From Candidatus Kuenenia stuttgartensis (GTDB lineage: Bacteria; Planctomycetota; Planctomycetia; Pirellulales; UBA1268), in contig CAMDDJ010000014.1 in assembly GCA_945891385.1 (NCBI GenBank), forward strand, positions 1 through 64,000: a stretch of 64,000 bases of DNA, in the 5' to 3' direction. The notes beneath the pieces were generated by a model, which had not been told where the DNA came from, searched no databases, and worked only from the letters and a program-made list of their open reading frames with translations. Below are positions 45,694 through 56,130 of this stretch, piece after piece; the stretch's first letter is position 1; each line of letters starts with the position of its first letter. Position numbers and translations under genes: made by a program.

Positions 45694-46753
45694 CCCGCTG
45701 TCACGAACGCGGCCAGCCGCGGTTGCACTGGCGGCGATCGCGATCCTGGCGTTTCATGGTCCGCCGACCAGGGCCGAGGTTCCAGTCGCTCCTGCCGAGC
45801 CGAGCGTCACGACTCGCACACAGGTCCTGGGCAGTCTTTCCGGCGGCACGAGGCTGGCCGCTTCGGCCAACGCACAGGCGGTGCGATGCCTCCTCGCTGC
45901 CCAGGGAGCGGTCGCGTCGTTCGACCCCAGCCAGCCGGCCGATCGAAGGATTGTGGTGGGACCGGGAATTCAGGGCACGTGCCTGGCGATCGGCTCCCTG
46001 CCGGGCGACGTCGTGGCGGCGGTCGTGCGGCAGGGCGACGCATGGTGGCTGCGGACCTACCGGATCGAGCCAGGGGCGACGGCCGACCCCGCCACGCCGC
46101 TGCAGGACGTTTCGCTGGGCAGTGCCGCCGCGGACAGCGGGTCGGTCGAGATCGTCGTGGGTACGGCCCGCGGCTGGCTGGCGATCACCGGCCTGCCGGC
46201 CCCGCTGCCGCCGATACTGCGGGCCGCGGTCGCCGGGGTTCGGATCGGTCCGCTCTCGGATCGTTCGTGTCCGTCCCTGCCCGCCGGCTGGCGCCCGGTG
46301 GCCGCCACCGTCAGCCCTCGGGATGAACTCGTACTCGCCGTCGAGCCCCTCCCACCTGGCGACGAGTCGACTGACCGAGCCGTAAATCCCGGCCTCGGCC
46401 GGTCCGCCGAGATTGGCTTCTACGAGCTTTCCGGCCGAGAGCTAGCCCGGTTCGAAGCGGGTGTGACCCGGCTACGGGCCATCACCTTCGATCGCGGCGG
46501 AGCCGCCCTCTGCGTCGCAGGGCAGGGGCTGGCGGATGGCCGCTCCGGTGTCTGGCGGCTGGAGGCGACCATGCACGAAGGGCGGCAGGTCGTGCGGCCG
46601 GTGCTCGTGGCTCCGCATCCCGCCGTTTGTGATCTCGTCGCCGCGGCGGACCGTGGGCTTATCATGCTGGCGGCCGATGAGGCCGGCACCCTCCTGGCCA
46701 TCGATCCATTACCGCCGATCCCCGCTGCATCATCCGGAGACGCATCGCCATGA
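45668..46753 (+). CDS. Secreted protein of unknown function
   Basis: Signal peptide-like [37 protein letters not shown]; overlaps leuD end; ATGA overlap with next ORF. Confidence 0.65.
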   Translation: MACRPSVPDPLSRTRPAAVALAAIAILAFHGPPTRAEVPVAPAEPSVTTRTQVLGSLSGGTRLAASANAQAVRCLLAAQGAVASFDPSQPADRRIVVGPGIQGTCLAIGSLPGDVVAAVVRQGDAWWLRTYRIEPGATADPATPLQDVSLGSAAADSGSVEIVVGTARGWLAITGLPAPLPPILRAAVAGVRIGPLSDRSCPSLPAGWRPVAATVSPRDELVLAVEPLPPGDESTDRAVNPGLGRSAEIGFYELSGRELARFEAGVTRLRAITFDRGGAALCVAGQGLADGRSGVWRLEATMHEGRQVVRPVLVAPHPAVCDLVAAADRGLIMLAADEAGTLLAIDPLPPIPAASSGDASP

Positions 46754-47070
46754 CCCTCACCCGCCGCGAGAAGATCGAAGGCCTGCTCCGCGACGATCCG
46801 AGCGACGTCTTCCTCCGTTACAGCCTGGCCCTGGAGATGGAGTCGGCCGGTGAGTGGGAGGCCTGCCTCGACATTCTCGAAGATCTGGGCCGCGCCACGC
46901 CGGCCTACGTCCCGGCCCTCCAGATGGCCGGCCAGTTCCTCGCCACCCGCGGTCGGATCGAGGAGGCCCAGGCCGCCCTTCGCGAAGGCATCGAGGCGGC
47001 CCGAGCGCAAGGCAATGCCCACGCAGCAGCCGAGATGTCGGACCTCCTCATGAGCCTCGGCGGCGACTGA
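46750..47070 (+). CDS. Small TPR protein
   Basis: DVFLRYSLALEMESAGEWEACLDILEDL and YVPALQMAGQFLATRGRIEEAQAALREGIEAAR. Confidence 0.7.
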   Translation: MTLTRREKIEGLLRDDPSDVFLRYSLALEMESAGEWEACLDILEDLGRATPAYVPALQMAGQFLATRGRIEEAQAALREGIEAARAQGNAHAAAEMSDLLMSLGGD

Positions 47071-47071
47071 C

Positions 47072-48103
47072 TCAGCCGAGCACCGGCGCCGGCTCGGCGG
47101 CCTCGGAGCCACGGGTGATCGTGAAGCCCAGTTCTTCGATCATCTTGTAGTCGGCCTCGGGGAGCTGCCCCTTCGTGGTGAGGTAGTCTCCCACGAAGAT
47201 CGAGTTGGCCGCGTAGAGTCCGAGCGGCTGCAGGCTGCCGAGATGAATCTCCCTGCCGCCGGCGATCCGAATCTCGGCCGTGGGATTCACCAGCCGCATC
47301 ATCGCCAGACCCCGGAGGCAGTCCCGCGGCGTCAGGCGATCGACGTGCTCCAGGGGCGTGCCGTCGATCGAATTGAGGAAGTTGAGCGGAATCGACTCGA
47401 CCTCGAGTTCCCGTAGTTCGAAGGCCATGTCGACGAGGTCGTCGGCCGACTCTCCCATCCCCATGATGCCGCCGCTGCAGAGTTCGAGACCAGCCGAGCG
47501 GCAGGCCGCGAGCGTGGCCACGCGGTCGGCGTAGGTGTGGGTCGAGCAGACCTCACCGTAATACCGCTCGCTGGTGTTGAGGTTGTGGTTGACCTTGTCC
47601 ACCCCGGCCTCGGCCAGCCGCCGGGCCTGCTCGGGCGTGAGGAGCCCGAGGCAGGCGCAGATGTTGAGGCCGTATTCCTGCTTGATCCGCGGCGTGATCT
47701 CGCAGACGAAATCGATCTCCCGCTGGGTCGGCCCCCGAGCGGAGATCACGATGCAGAAGGTCTTCGACTGCCGTTCGGCGGCGAGCCGGGCCGCGTCCAT
47801 CAACTTCGGCGCGGAGAGCAGGTTGTAGCGGGGAATCTCCGCCTCAGAGACCTTCGACTGGGAGCAGTAGCCGCAGTCCTCCGGGCAGAGGCCACTCTTG
47901 GCGTTCATCAAAAAGAACAGCTGCACGGTGTTGCCGAAGGCCTGGTGCCGCACCCGGTAGGTGGCCGCCAACAGATCGAGGAGCTCCGTGTCGGGCGACG
48001 CCAGGACCGCCCGCGCTTCGTCGCGGGTGATGGCCCCACCGGCTACCACACGGTCGGCCAGTGCGTGCCAGCGGGACGGGGCAGGGGGGGCGACAACGTG
48101 CAT
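47072..48103 (-). CDS. bioB: Biotin synthase
   Basis: SGLCPEDCGYCSQSKVSEAEIPRYNLL radical SAM motif; GGIMGMGESADDLVDMA; PLNFLNSIDGTPLE. Confidence 0.95.
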   Translation of the reverse strand: MHVVAPPAPSRWHALADRVVAGGAITRDEARAVLASPDTELLDLLAATYRVRHQAFGNTVQLFFLMNAKSGLCPEDCGYCSQSKVSEAEIPRYNLLSAPKLMDAARLAAERQSKTFCIVISARGPTQREIDFVCEITPRIKQEYGLNICACLGLLTPEQARRLAEAGVDKVNHNLNTSERYYGEVCSTHTYADRVATLAACRSAGLELCSGGIMGMGESADDLVDMAFELRELEVESIPLNFLNSIDGTPLEHVDRLTPRDCLRGLAMMRLVNPTAEIRIAGGREIHLGSLQPLGLYAANSIFVGDYLTTKGQLPEADYKMIEELGFTITRGSEAAEPAPVLG

Positions 48104-48250
48104 CGGAAGACTCTCGGGCGAGGAACGTCTTGGGGTTTCCGGCCAAAGCGTACGCGATTCCAGCCGTTTCCGACACCCTCGCCGAGGGGCCGGCCGGAGG
48201 CGAGGTCAACCCCGACTTTGCAAGCGTTTTTCGCCCATGGCCGCCGCTGC

Positions 48251-49366
48251 TTACACCAGCCCCAAGGGGAATGGGCTGAGGCATTCCACCCCGGTCGAGG
48301 TGACGAGGTAGTCGTTTTCGATCCGGAGGCCGGTGCGGAGCTCGGGGGCGTAGAGGGCTGGTTCGACGGCGATCACCTCGCCCTCCTGGAGCGTGTCGTC
48401 CCAGGCGGGATTGAGGTGGGGGGCCTCGTGCACCGAGAGACCGATGCCGTGGCCGAGATGGCTCGACCAGGAACCGACCGCCGCGCCGGCCAGCCACTCC
48501 TGCACGGCGGCATAGATGTCGCGGCAGCGGACACCGGGCTTTGCCAGCCGTTCGACGATCGCGAGGGCCTCGCAGACCCGCTCGCAGGCCGCGTGTTGCT
48601 CGTCAGTGGGCCGATGGTCGACCGCGATCGCCCGTGAGGTATCGGCGAAGTAGCCGCGGTAGCCGGGACCAAGGTCGAGAATGTAAAGCTCGCCCGCCTC
48701 GCAGACTCGGTTGCGGGGCGGACCGCCCCGAACGCCGCAGGCGTAGTCGTTGCCAGTGCCGGTGAGCATCTCGCCGCAGCTCGTCACGGCGGCGGCCTGG
48801 AGCGCCGAGAACACGTCGAGTTCGTTGACTCCGGCCGCGAGCAGGCCTCGGGCCGTCTCATACATGCGGCCGCAGGCTGCGATCGCCTGGCGGAGGATCA
48901 GGAGTTCGTCGGGATCTTTGAGCCGCCGCATGGCGAGCAGGGCGGGCTCGACGTCGATCACCTCGGCGCCACCGAGGTGACTTGTCACGTGGGGCGGACA
49001 GGCCGAGAACTCGACGCCCACGCGGCGGGCACCACGGGGGGCGAGCCAGTCGCCGAAGACGGCGGCCGCGGCCTCCCGCTGGTCGTTCCGCAGGGTGGAA
49101 CGCCACTTGGCCTCGTAGGTGCGGAGGTCGTCGGCGGCCGGTTCGTGGGCCGGCTTGTCGGGGCAGACGAGCAGGCAGTGGCCATCGGCCCTGACCGCCG
49201 CCAGCGGAGAAAAACGGTGGTCCCACCGGTGGCCGGTCAGGTATTCGACATGTTCCGGGCTGACCACGACCACGAGATCAAGATCCCGTTGGGCCATGGT
49301 CGCGAGCAACCTGGCCTGCCGGCCGCGACAGGCCGCAGGATCGAGCAATGGGAAAGCACCATTCAT
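48251..49366 (-). CDS. M24-family Xaa-Pro aminopeptidase
   Basis: YILDLGPGYRGYFADTSRAIAV; GHGIGLSVHEAPHLNP; EVIAVEPALY. Confidence 0.9.
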   Translation of the reverse strand: MNGAFPLLDPAACRGRQARLLATMAQRDLDLVVVVSPEHVEYLTGHRWDHRFSPLAAVRADGHCLLVCPDKPAHEPAADDLRTYEAKWRSTLRNDQREAAAAVFGDWLAPRGARRVGVEFSACPPHVTSHLGGAEVIDVEPALLAMRRLKDPDELLILRQAIAACGRMYETARGLLAAGVNELDVFSALQAAAVTSCGEMLTGTGNDYACGVRGGPPRNRVCEAGELYILDLGPGYRGYFADTSRAIAVDHRPTDEQHAACERVCEALAIVERLAKPGVRCRDIYAAVQEWLAGAAVGSWSSHLGHGIGLSVHEAPHLNPAWDDTLQEGEVIAVEPALYAPELRTGLRIENDYLVTSTGVECLSPFPLGLV

Positions 49367-49431
49367 CGGCGGGCTGGAGACTCCGGAGCGATTTGACCGC
49401 GAAGTCTACCAGCCCGACGTCTGGCCGGCGG

Positions 49432-49719
49432 TCAGTCGTCGATTCCCGCGTAGAACACCGCCCGGGAACTCACCGCCCGCACGCCCCGCCGCCGCAGCCG
49501 GGGCGGCGCGATCATTCGGCTCTCGAGGTGATCGGCGATCACGGTGGCATCGACGCCGCTCGAGGTCGAGTCGCAGCCGGGTTCGAATTGCCCGTCGAGA
49601 TCGAGCACCTCGTCAATCGGCCACACTTGGGCCGCGCGCACGACGCACTCGGTGTCGGCGACCCGCATGGCGAGGCGAATGGGCAGCGACGTTTCGGCGG
49701 AACGGGCGGGGGCTGGCAT
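49432..49719 (-). CDS. Small hypothetical protein (95 aa)
   Basis: MPAPARSAETSLPIRLAMRVADTECVVRAAQVWPIDEVLDLDGQ...; purine-rich ggagaggag upstream of ATG. Confidence 0.5.
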   Translation of the reverse strand: MPAPARSAETSLPIRLAMRVADTECVVRAAQVWPIDEVLDLDGQFEPGCDSTSSGVDATVIADHLESRMIAPPRLRRRGVRAVSSRAVFYAGIDD

Positions 49720-49995
49720 GGTGGGTCTCCTCTCCGAGGCTCGAAGCTGCAACAGACGTCGTTGCCAATGCACTGCATACGGCGTGCCGAACGGGATGGT
49801 TCCTGGCGGGAGCCAGCGGGGCCGGCATACACGACCCAGATTGCCGGGCCCCTCGTCACTCTGGGCAGACCATGCTGGTCCAGGCGGCCTGGAGGGTCTG
49901 CAAATGGTCGGACCGGATTGAAAAAGTTGCAGGCGGTGAGAGACAACTCTGCCACGGCATCGCATCCCGAGCCGCCCTCTCATCCGAATACGGCA

Positions 49996-50811
49996 TCACG
50001 CCTCGGGAGCGGCTTGATCCGGCTTGCCGGGCCGCGGCCGCCCGCCGCCGGCCTTGGCCGCCTTGGCGGTCCGCCCCGTGGTTGCAACACCTCTGATCTG
50101 ATCGCGGATTCGGGCGGCAAGTTCGTAATCCTCGGCGCGGACGGCCTCGGCCAACTGCTCGTCGAGCGTGCGGCCCACTTCGTATCGTTCCCGCACGCTC
50201 TCCCGCATCTCCTCGAGCCGTCGCACCAACTCGTCGTCGGCGTACTGCTCCGACGCGTCGTACCGCGCGAAGAGGTCGCGGAACCGGGCCAACCCGGTGT
50301 TGATCTCGCTGATCGCCGTTTCCGGGCCGTTTTCCTGGAGGGCGGCGAGGGCTCCCGCCTGCACCCGATGGAAGAGCACGAAGGGGCGGTATTGCTCGTG
50401 AGAGAGCGTCCATTCTTCATCGGGCGAGTGCCGATGCACGAAGTCCATGAAGGCCAGGCTGTGGTCGGCATCCTGGGCGGCTCGGCGATACTCCCGGAGC
50501 GACAGCCAGCAGAGCCTCCGCTGGTAGTACTGCACGAACTCCCGGTCGGCCTCGGTGCACTGTTCCTGTGTGAGCCGAAAGGCATCGCCGGTGCGGATCG
50601 CCTCGCTCACGAGGTAGTCGTAGTAGGTTTCGGCTCCGTTGGGCTTGAGGCCGTCGGGCCGAAGTTCCGTCTCCATTTGGACGACGCCCATGTCGACCCG
50701 CATCTGGAGCACGTCGCGGCCGTTGCGGGCCTTGATCAGCCGGGCATTCACCTCACCCGGCCGGAAGGTCCAGTTCTTGAGCAGCGTGTCGATGTCGCGA
50801 GGGCTGGGCAT
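49996..50811 (-). CDS. UVR (UvrB/UvrC motif)-containing protein
   Basis: C-terminal LDEQLAEAVRAEDYELAARIRDQIRG matches the UVR motif; N-terminal domain unrecognised. Confidence 0.75.
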   Translation of the reverse strand: MPSPRDIDTLLKNWTFRPGEVNARLIKARNGRDVLQMRVDMGVVQMETELRPDGLKPNGAETYYDYLVSEAIRTGDAFRLTQEQCTEADREFVQYYQRRLCWLSLREYRRAAQDADHSLAFMDFVHRHSPDEEWTLSHEQYRPFVLFHRVQAGALAALQENGPETAISEINTGLARFRDLFARYDASEQYADDELVRRLEEMRESVRERYEVGRTLDEQLAEAVRAEDYELAARIRDQIRGVATTGRTAKAAKAGGGRPRPGKPDQAAPEA

Positions 50812-50891
50812 GGCAAATCCTTCGCCAAGGTGGCGGCGGGCGTGATGACCCGTGCGTCGGATTATACCAGCGACCGGCCGGCCACGACGGC

Positions 50892-51332
50892 TCAGTCCAC
50901 CGGCGTGCGGCGGAGGCTTTTCGTGGTGCCGCGCCGCTTTTTGGCCTCGAGACGGGCCGCCTTGGCAGCCCGCGGTATGCGTGTTGGACGGCGGACCTTT
51001 GGTGGGAGCATGGCCCGCTCGAGGATTGCAGACAGTTTGGCCAGGCAGTCGGCAATGTTCCGCGGCTGTTCGCGATGGCGTTGGCTCGTGATCACGAGGT
51101 CGCCCTCGAGCGTGAGCCGTGACCGCTCGCGAACCAGCAGCCGCTGCCGGACATCCTCCGGCAGGAATGGGCAACTGCGGGCCTGAAAGCGGAGAACCGC
51201 CTTGCTGGAGGTGCGGTTCACATGCTGTCCGCCGGGGCCGGCCGAGCGGGCAAACTGCCAGTCCAGGCCCTCGGTCGGGATCACGATCTGCCTGCCGCCG
51301 GCCACGACCTTCAAGGTCCGCGTGCGTGCCAT
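50892..51332 (-). CDS. arfB: Peptidyl-tRNA hydrolase ArfB-like (RF-1 GGQ domain)
   Basis: FARSAGPGGQHVNRTSSKAVLRF and a basic C-terminal tail. Confidence 0.88.
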   Translation of the reverse strand: MARTRTLKVVAGGRQIVIPTEGLDWQFARSAGPGGQHVNRTSSKAVLRFQARSCPFLPEDVRQRLLVRERSRLTLEGDLVITSQRHREQPRNIADCLAKLSAILERAMLPPKVRRPTRIPRAAKAARLEAKKRRGTTKSLRRTPVD

Positions 51333-51613
51333 GCGAATGCCTCTGCTTTCGGTCGGACACCAGGCCCGAGTATGCCCGATCGGGGCCACGGCGTCTGGCA
51401 GGTGTCAAAGAAAACCCGGCCTGATTGTCAAGGGTGAATCTTCGAGACGTGCTGGCAGCTTTCGCCGCCGGGCCCGGTCAATCCAAGACTCTCAATTCGT
51501 GCGGCCAAGGCCGCTTCTCTGGACAGTCTCCGCGGCAGCGTTCCATACTCTGCCCCCACGTGGCAGGCGGGCAACCGCCGCTGTCCCGCCGGTTCCTCGG
51601 GAGCGTCTCCAGT

Positions 51614-52540
51614 ATGTTCCAGATCGCCATCAGCCAGACGACGACGGCCCGCTGGGAACTTCCGGTGGAGTTGGAGCGGCTTGCGGCCCATGGCTTTCAC
51701 GGGATCTCACTCTGGCGACCGAAGGTGTCAGACCTCGGTGTGGCGGTGACGGCTGCCATGCTGACGCAGGCCGGGATGCAGGCCGTCAGCGTGCTCTGGG
51801 CGGGGGGCTTTACGGGCGGTGACGGTCGGTCGTTCGACGAGAGCGTTGCCGACGCCGTCGAGGCGATTGACACGGCCGAGGCCCTGGGAGCCGGCACCGT
51901 CGTGGTACACAGTGGCTGTCGCGGCGGCCACACTCGATCCCACGCCGCTCGGCTGTTGGCCCAGGCCCTCGAGCAACTCGCCCCGCGGGCGACCGCTGCC
52001 GGCGTGGCCTTGGCGATTCGGCCAATGCACCCTGCGGCGGCGGCCGACTGCAATTTCGTGACCCGGTTGCAGGAGGCGGTTGAACTCGTGGAACGGTTCG
52101 ATGATCCGGCCATCCGGCTGGCCTTCGATCTCTGGCAGTGGGCTGATGCCGCCGAAACCCAGCCCCTTCTGTCCCGCCTTGCCCGCCTCACCGCCCTGGT
52201 GCAGGTGGCCGATCGCTCGGGGCCTCCGACCGTGGGGGGTGACCGGCTGCCCGTCGGATCAGGCAACCTCCCGCTGCAAAGGGTTGTTCGCCGCCTGCTC
52301 GACCTCGGCTACGGGGGCGATTTCGAATTCGATCCGGTCGGTGAGCGGGTGGAATCGCTGGGATACGAGGCGATTCTGGCCGCAACGTGCGGGGTGGCGA
52401 AGGCCTGGAACCTCTGTCCGACAGCCACGGCCGATGGCCGGGGCCAGGGCGGCTGGTCGCGGTACCTCCGGCAGCCTCACTTCGCCGCGGCGGGATCCCG
52501 GAGATCCCAGGCCTCGAGCCAGACCGTGTCGCGGGGCTGA
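51614..52540 (+). CDS. Sugar phosphate isomerase/epimerase-like TIM barrel
   Basis: GFHGISLWRPKVSDLG; AEALGAGTVVVHSG; GNLPLQRVVRRLLDLGYGGDFEFDPVGE. Confidence 0.78.
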   Translation: MFQIAISQTTTARWELPVELERLAAHGFHGISLWRPKVSDLGVAVTAAMLTQAGMQAVSVLWAGGFTGGDGRSFDESVADAVEAIDTAEALGAGTVVVHSGCRGGHTRSHAARLLAQALEQLAPRATAAGVALAIRPMHPAAAADCNFVTRLQEAVELVERFDDPAIRLAFDLWQWADAAETQPLLSRLARLTALVQVADRSGPPTVGGDRLPVGSGNLPLQRVVRRLLDLGYGGDFEFDPVGERVESLGYEAILAATCGVAKAWNLCPTATADGRGQGGWSRYLRQPHFAAAGSRRSQASSQTVSRG

Positions 52541-53415
52541 AGCGAGAAGTCTTCCCGCAGCTTCTCGTCGAAGTCGTCCATGTGCGCCGCGCCGTAGAAG
52601 ATCGCGATCCGCCTTCGACCTGCGGCGATCTCCTTGCCGAGCACGTCGAGGGCCGCGGCGTTCCGATCGGTGATCAGGGTCGATCCTTCCTCGCCACCGA
52701 AGGTGGCCGTGAGCACGTCCATGTCGGTGAACTGCTCGGCCATCAGCCGGCGGAGTTTCACCTGGCGACCTTGCTCCGAACCGAACAGCAGGCCGAAGAG
52801 TTCCCCCATGCTCACATCCGGGGCCGAGGCAGCGTCCCGCTCGGCGCGGGCCATTCCCTCGCGCATCAACTTCGTAAACATGCTCCACCACGACTCGCCC
52901 CGCTTCCGCATGGCCTCGTCGAACTCCTTCGGCGAGAGGTCGGCGTGGACGAAGTTGGGGGCTGCGTAGTCGATGCTCTCCAGCTGAAACTCGAGGCCGA
53001 GGAGCCGAGTGAGGCCCTGCTGAGCCGAACCAATCGCCCCCGAGGGCTTGCGGCCGGGTTTGGGCACGCGGGCGTTGGGCGGGGCCACCAATTCATAGAG
53101 TACGGAGTCGTAGTCGGCGAACAGGCGGTCGAGGGTCTTGTAATAGCTGCCGCCGCCGAGGTGGACGGCCGCGACGAGATCGACCTGAACCGGTTCGGAG
53201 CGGCCGTTCCGCTCGACCTGGCCAACGTATTCGACAATCGAGGTCTCGAGCGCCAACGGCTGGCCGGCCTCATCCCGCGTGAGCCGGAGGAATTCAACCT
53301 GTTCGGCCACGGCCGCTCGGCCGCCGGACTCCCGGGCTGGAACCGCCCCGCCGCCGGCAACGACGGCAATCAGGGCAAAGAGGGGCGTCAGGGAAGGGCG
53401 GGACTGAGCGGTCAT
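52477..53415 (-). CDS. TraB/GumN-like exported protein
   Basis: Signal peptide-like TPLFALIAVVAGGGAVPARE; VDLVAAVHLGGGSYYKTLDRLFADYDSVLYELV; IAIFYGAAHMDDF. Overlaps the 3' end of the preceding + strand gene. Confidence 0.68.
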   Translation of the reverse strand: MTAQSRPSLTPLFALIAVVAGGGAVPARESGGRAAVAEQVEFLRLTRDEAGQPLALETSIVEYVGQVERNGRSEPVQVDLVAAVHLGGGSYYKTLDRLFADYDSVLYELVAPPNARVPKPGRKPSGAIGSAQQGLTRLLGLEFQLESIDYAAPNFVHADLSPKEFDEAMRKRGESWWSMFTKLMREGMARAERDAASAPDVSMGELFGLLFGSEQGRQVKLRRLMAEQFTDMDVLTATFGGEEGSTLITDRNAAALDVLGKEIAAGRRRIAIFYGAAHMDDFDEKLREDFSLQPRDTVWLEAWDLRDPAAAK

Positions 53416-53482
53416 GGCAAAAAACCTCATCCGTTCGGCATGGGGCCGCCGGTCGGCCCCGTTTCCGCAGAATACCCGACCC

Positions 53483-53575
53483 TCGCCACGTCGGCTCGGG
53501 GGCGGCGAAAGTCGCTTCGCGGGCGAGGATCCGCCCCGTGCTTTGCGAGGCTTCGCCGGCAGAACCGGCAGAGTT
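53483..53575. repeat. Repeat family A, diverged (copy A4)
   Basis: ggctcgggggcggcgaaagtcgcttcgcgggcgaggatccgccccgtgctttgcgaggcttcgccgg aligns with A1/A2. Confidence 0.78.
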
Positions 53576-53673
53576 TCCCAAGTTTCGTCAACCCGATCGA
53601 CCTGCACGACCGATACCCAAAGAGCAATCCGCATTGGCGGACGACCGGCTCCTGCACCACAGGACACTCGAAG

Positions 53674-55317
53674 ATGGCTACGAAACTGGGATTCAGGCGG
53701 TTCCTGGCGACGATTCTCGCGGCGGCGGGCCTGGCGGCCGGCCACACCGCGAGGGCCGGCGGCAATTGGATGCCCCTCCTGCCCGACCAGGACTTCTACG
53801 ACTTCCAGCTGTTCGCCCCGCCGAACCTGGACGAGTACGGGATCTACCAAGAGGCGAGCGAAGGCCTGTTCTTCAGCTACGACCGTCTCTATATGGGGAT
53901 CACGCCGCCGCGATTCGTGCCGGTGGGCAACACGGTCTTCTGGCCCGTCGAACCGCTCAACGCCGACGTGGCCCAGCAGCTCAACACTGCCAACGGCGGC
54001 TTCGCGGGTGTGGTGATTTACGGCACCGACCAGATGAACCTGGACCTCAACACCACCTGGCTCCGGACCAAGATGACCTGGGGCAACCGTTACGAGGGCG
54101 GTTGGATCTACGACGACTACGGCATGCTGTTCTCCTACTGGGACTCCGGGCCGCAGGATCAGTCCTTCACCACCATCAACGAATATGCGCTCAATAGCCC
54201 CGAGCAGACCTTCGATCAGGAGACTGCGACCAGCGAGTCGACGATCGGCGGCATCGCCGTGCCGATCATCACGACAACGATCGAGAGCACGTCCCCGCCT
54301 CCCGACCACTTGATCGTGCAGAACTTCACGCAGCACAATCAAACCAGGCTTCAGAGTGGTTCGGCTGCATGGATCGTGCGCCGGGCCCTGGGACGCCGCG
54401 GAAGCGGTTCGACCGTTCGGCTCGGGCTCGGCCCGCGGTTTGTCCAACTCGCGGACCGCTACGACATCGGGTATCAGAGCTACCAATACGCTTTCAACGC
54501 GGGCTCTGGGGCCTCCGACACCGGCGATGGAACCGCCGGTACGTCGGGCCTGGGTGGCGTGGGTGACGTCGGCAACAGTGTGACGACCGGGGCGGGCGGC
54601 ATTCTCAACCAGCAGGGCGACGTCGTCACGCTCACCGGGCAGGGTCAGGGTTCGAAACTGCAGGACGGTGCCTGGGAGACCTACACCTCGAACAACGTTG
54701 TCGGCCCAGAATTCTCCATGCTCCTCGAATCCAGCAGTGGTCGTTGGAAGTTACTCTCCGAGCTCAAGTTCACCGCCGGCATGAACTGGCAGAACATGCT
54801 CTATCGCGGCTCGAATTTCCCTGCCACCCTGTCTGCCGACTACTTCCGGACGGAGTTCGTCACGGCCCAGGTTCTGACGCAGACTGCGTCGGTCAACGGT
54901 CAGCCGGTAACCGTGCAGGGTGCGCCGCTCTACGTGCAGGTGTACGGGGCAGGTCAGAAGAACGCCACGAACTCAGCCGAGCATCAGTTCACCTTCACGC
55001 CGATCGGTGAATGGCGGCTCGGTACCGAGTTTCGCGTCAGCCAAGCTATTCTCCTGCGGGCCGGCTACACGGGCATGTGGATGGGACAGATCGCCCGGGC
55101 ATCGTCCAACACGGCCTATATCACGACGACCGACACCGTGCGAAAGTCTGTGCCGAATCCGAACTACGACCCCAATCTTCCCGATGGCGGTGACAACCCG
55201 ATCACGGTCGTCCAAGACGTGCCGGTCGAATACTCCCGAATCGGACCGGCGCCGACGTCGATCCAAGACTATGTCTTCACCAACGGCATCGACTTCGGCA
55301 TCGAGGTGAAATACTGA
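53674..55317 (+). CDS. BBP7-like outer membrane beta-barrel protein
   Basis: Signal peptide; alternating hydrophobic strands; C-terminal aromatic ending NGIDFGIEVKY. Start set at MATKLGF. Confidence 0.75.
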   Translation: MATKLGFRRFLATILAAAGLAAGHTARAGGNWMPLLPDQDFYDFQLFAPPNLDEYGIYQEASEGLFFSYDRLYMGITPPRFVPVGNTVFWPVEPLNADVAQQLNTANGGFAGVVIYGTDQMNLDLNTTWLRTKMTWGNRYEGGWIYDDYGMLFSYWDSGPQDQSFTTINEYALNSPEQTFDQETATSESTIGGIAVPIITTTIESTSPPPDHLIVQNFTQHNQTRLQSGSAAWIVRRALGRRGSGSTVRLGLGPRFVQLADRYDIGYQSYQYAFNAGSGASDTGDGTAGTSGLGGVGDVGNSVTTGAGGILNQQGDVVTLTGQGQGSKLQDGAWETYTSNNVVGPEFSMLLESSSGRWKLLSELKFTAGMNWQNMLYRGSNFPATLSADYFRTEFVTAQVLTQTASVNGQPVTVQGAPLYVQVYGAGQKNATNSAEHQFTFTPIGEWRLGTEFRVSQAILLRAGYTGMWMGQIARASSNTAYITTTDTVRKSVPNPNYDPNLPDGGDNPITVVQDVPVEYSRIGPAPTSIQDYVFTNGIDFGIEVKY

Positions 55318-55338
55318 GCCGACAAGCGGCCGGGTGGC

Positions 55339-55818
55339 TCAGGGCCCTTCGAGGGCCGCCATCCAGTCGGCGGTGGCGCCGCGGATCGAGGCCAGCTGGT
55401 CGAGCCGCTTGACGAGCGGCTGCCAGAGCGGGCTTTCGGCGGCGATCTCGACGGGGGAGGGCAGGGCGACGGGCAGGCCCGCCGCATCCACCTGGGCAAA
55501 GCCGAACAGGCCGTCCATCCAGGGCAGCGTGTGGCCCTCGAGCGGCATGCCCACGACGCCGGCCACGAGGTAGCCCTGCTTGGCCTGGAGCACCGCGCCG
55601 CGGAGTTCCACGAGCGTCCCCACCGGCACGCTCCGACGGCATTCGAGCGAGAGCACCCGCCGAAGCATCAGATTGCTCTCGGCCCCCGCGGCCCGGCAGG
55701 CGGTGGCGTAGGCGATTTCCAGGGCGTAGCGGAGCAGGCTCCCGGCGTAGAGCGTGCCGTAGTGGTTGGCGTCGGCCGGCAGCACGAGCCGGTGGGAAGT
55801 CGTTTCAGTCGCGGTCAT
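55339..55818 (-). CDS. Hotdog-fold acyl-CoA thioesterase
   Basis: LVLPADANHYGTLYAGSLLRYALEIAYATACRAAG resembles acyl-CoA hydrolase family sequences. Confidence 0.75.
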   Translation of the reverse strand: MTATETTSHRLVLPADANHYGTLYAGSLLRYALEIAYATACRAAGAESNLMLRRVLSLECRRSVPVGTLVELRGAVLQAKQGYLVAGVVGMPLEGHTLPWMDGLFGFAQVDAAGLPVALPSPVEIAAESPLWQPLVKRLDQLASIRGATADWMAALEGP

Positions 55819-55908
55819 GGGGCCAGGGTTATACCGGGCTGCGCTTGAAAGCGGATAGAGAGGCGGGATGGGTGCCGCATGAAGGGGCGGAGGCAGCGTC
55901 AACTGAGC

Positions 55909-56045
55909 GTCGGGATTGCCTGTGCCCCGTCGCCGGACGTTCGCTGCGGCCATCGTGGCCTCCGCTCACTCCGAGGAAACTCAGCTGTGCCATCCTGGCT
56001 GCGCTGGTTTCCTAGGCCGGCTCTCGGGCCGCAGGCAACCCCGAC
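55909..56045. repeat. Palindromic repeat, family B (copy B4, full)
   Basis: gtcgggattgcctgtgccccgtcgccgg ... ccggctctcgggccgcaggcaaccccgac with shared inner hairpins. Confidence 0.88.
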
Positions 56046-56130
56046 CGCCAACGCGTTTGAAGGGTCCGAAACCGCGTTTTTGGCCTTTGACCTTGGAGGA
56101 GCAGCGTCGCGCACCGTGCCATCCGCTGAA

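Noticed and set aside
52387-55317. 976-aa plus-strand ORF
   Set aside because: First ~430 codons are antisense to the TraB-like gene. The real BBP7-like protein starts at 53674 with a signal peptide.
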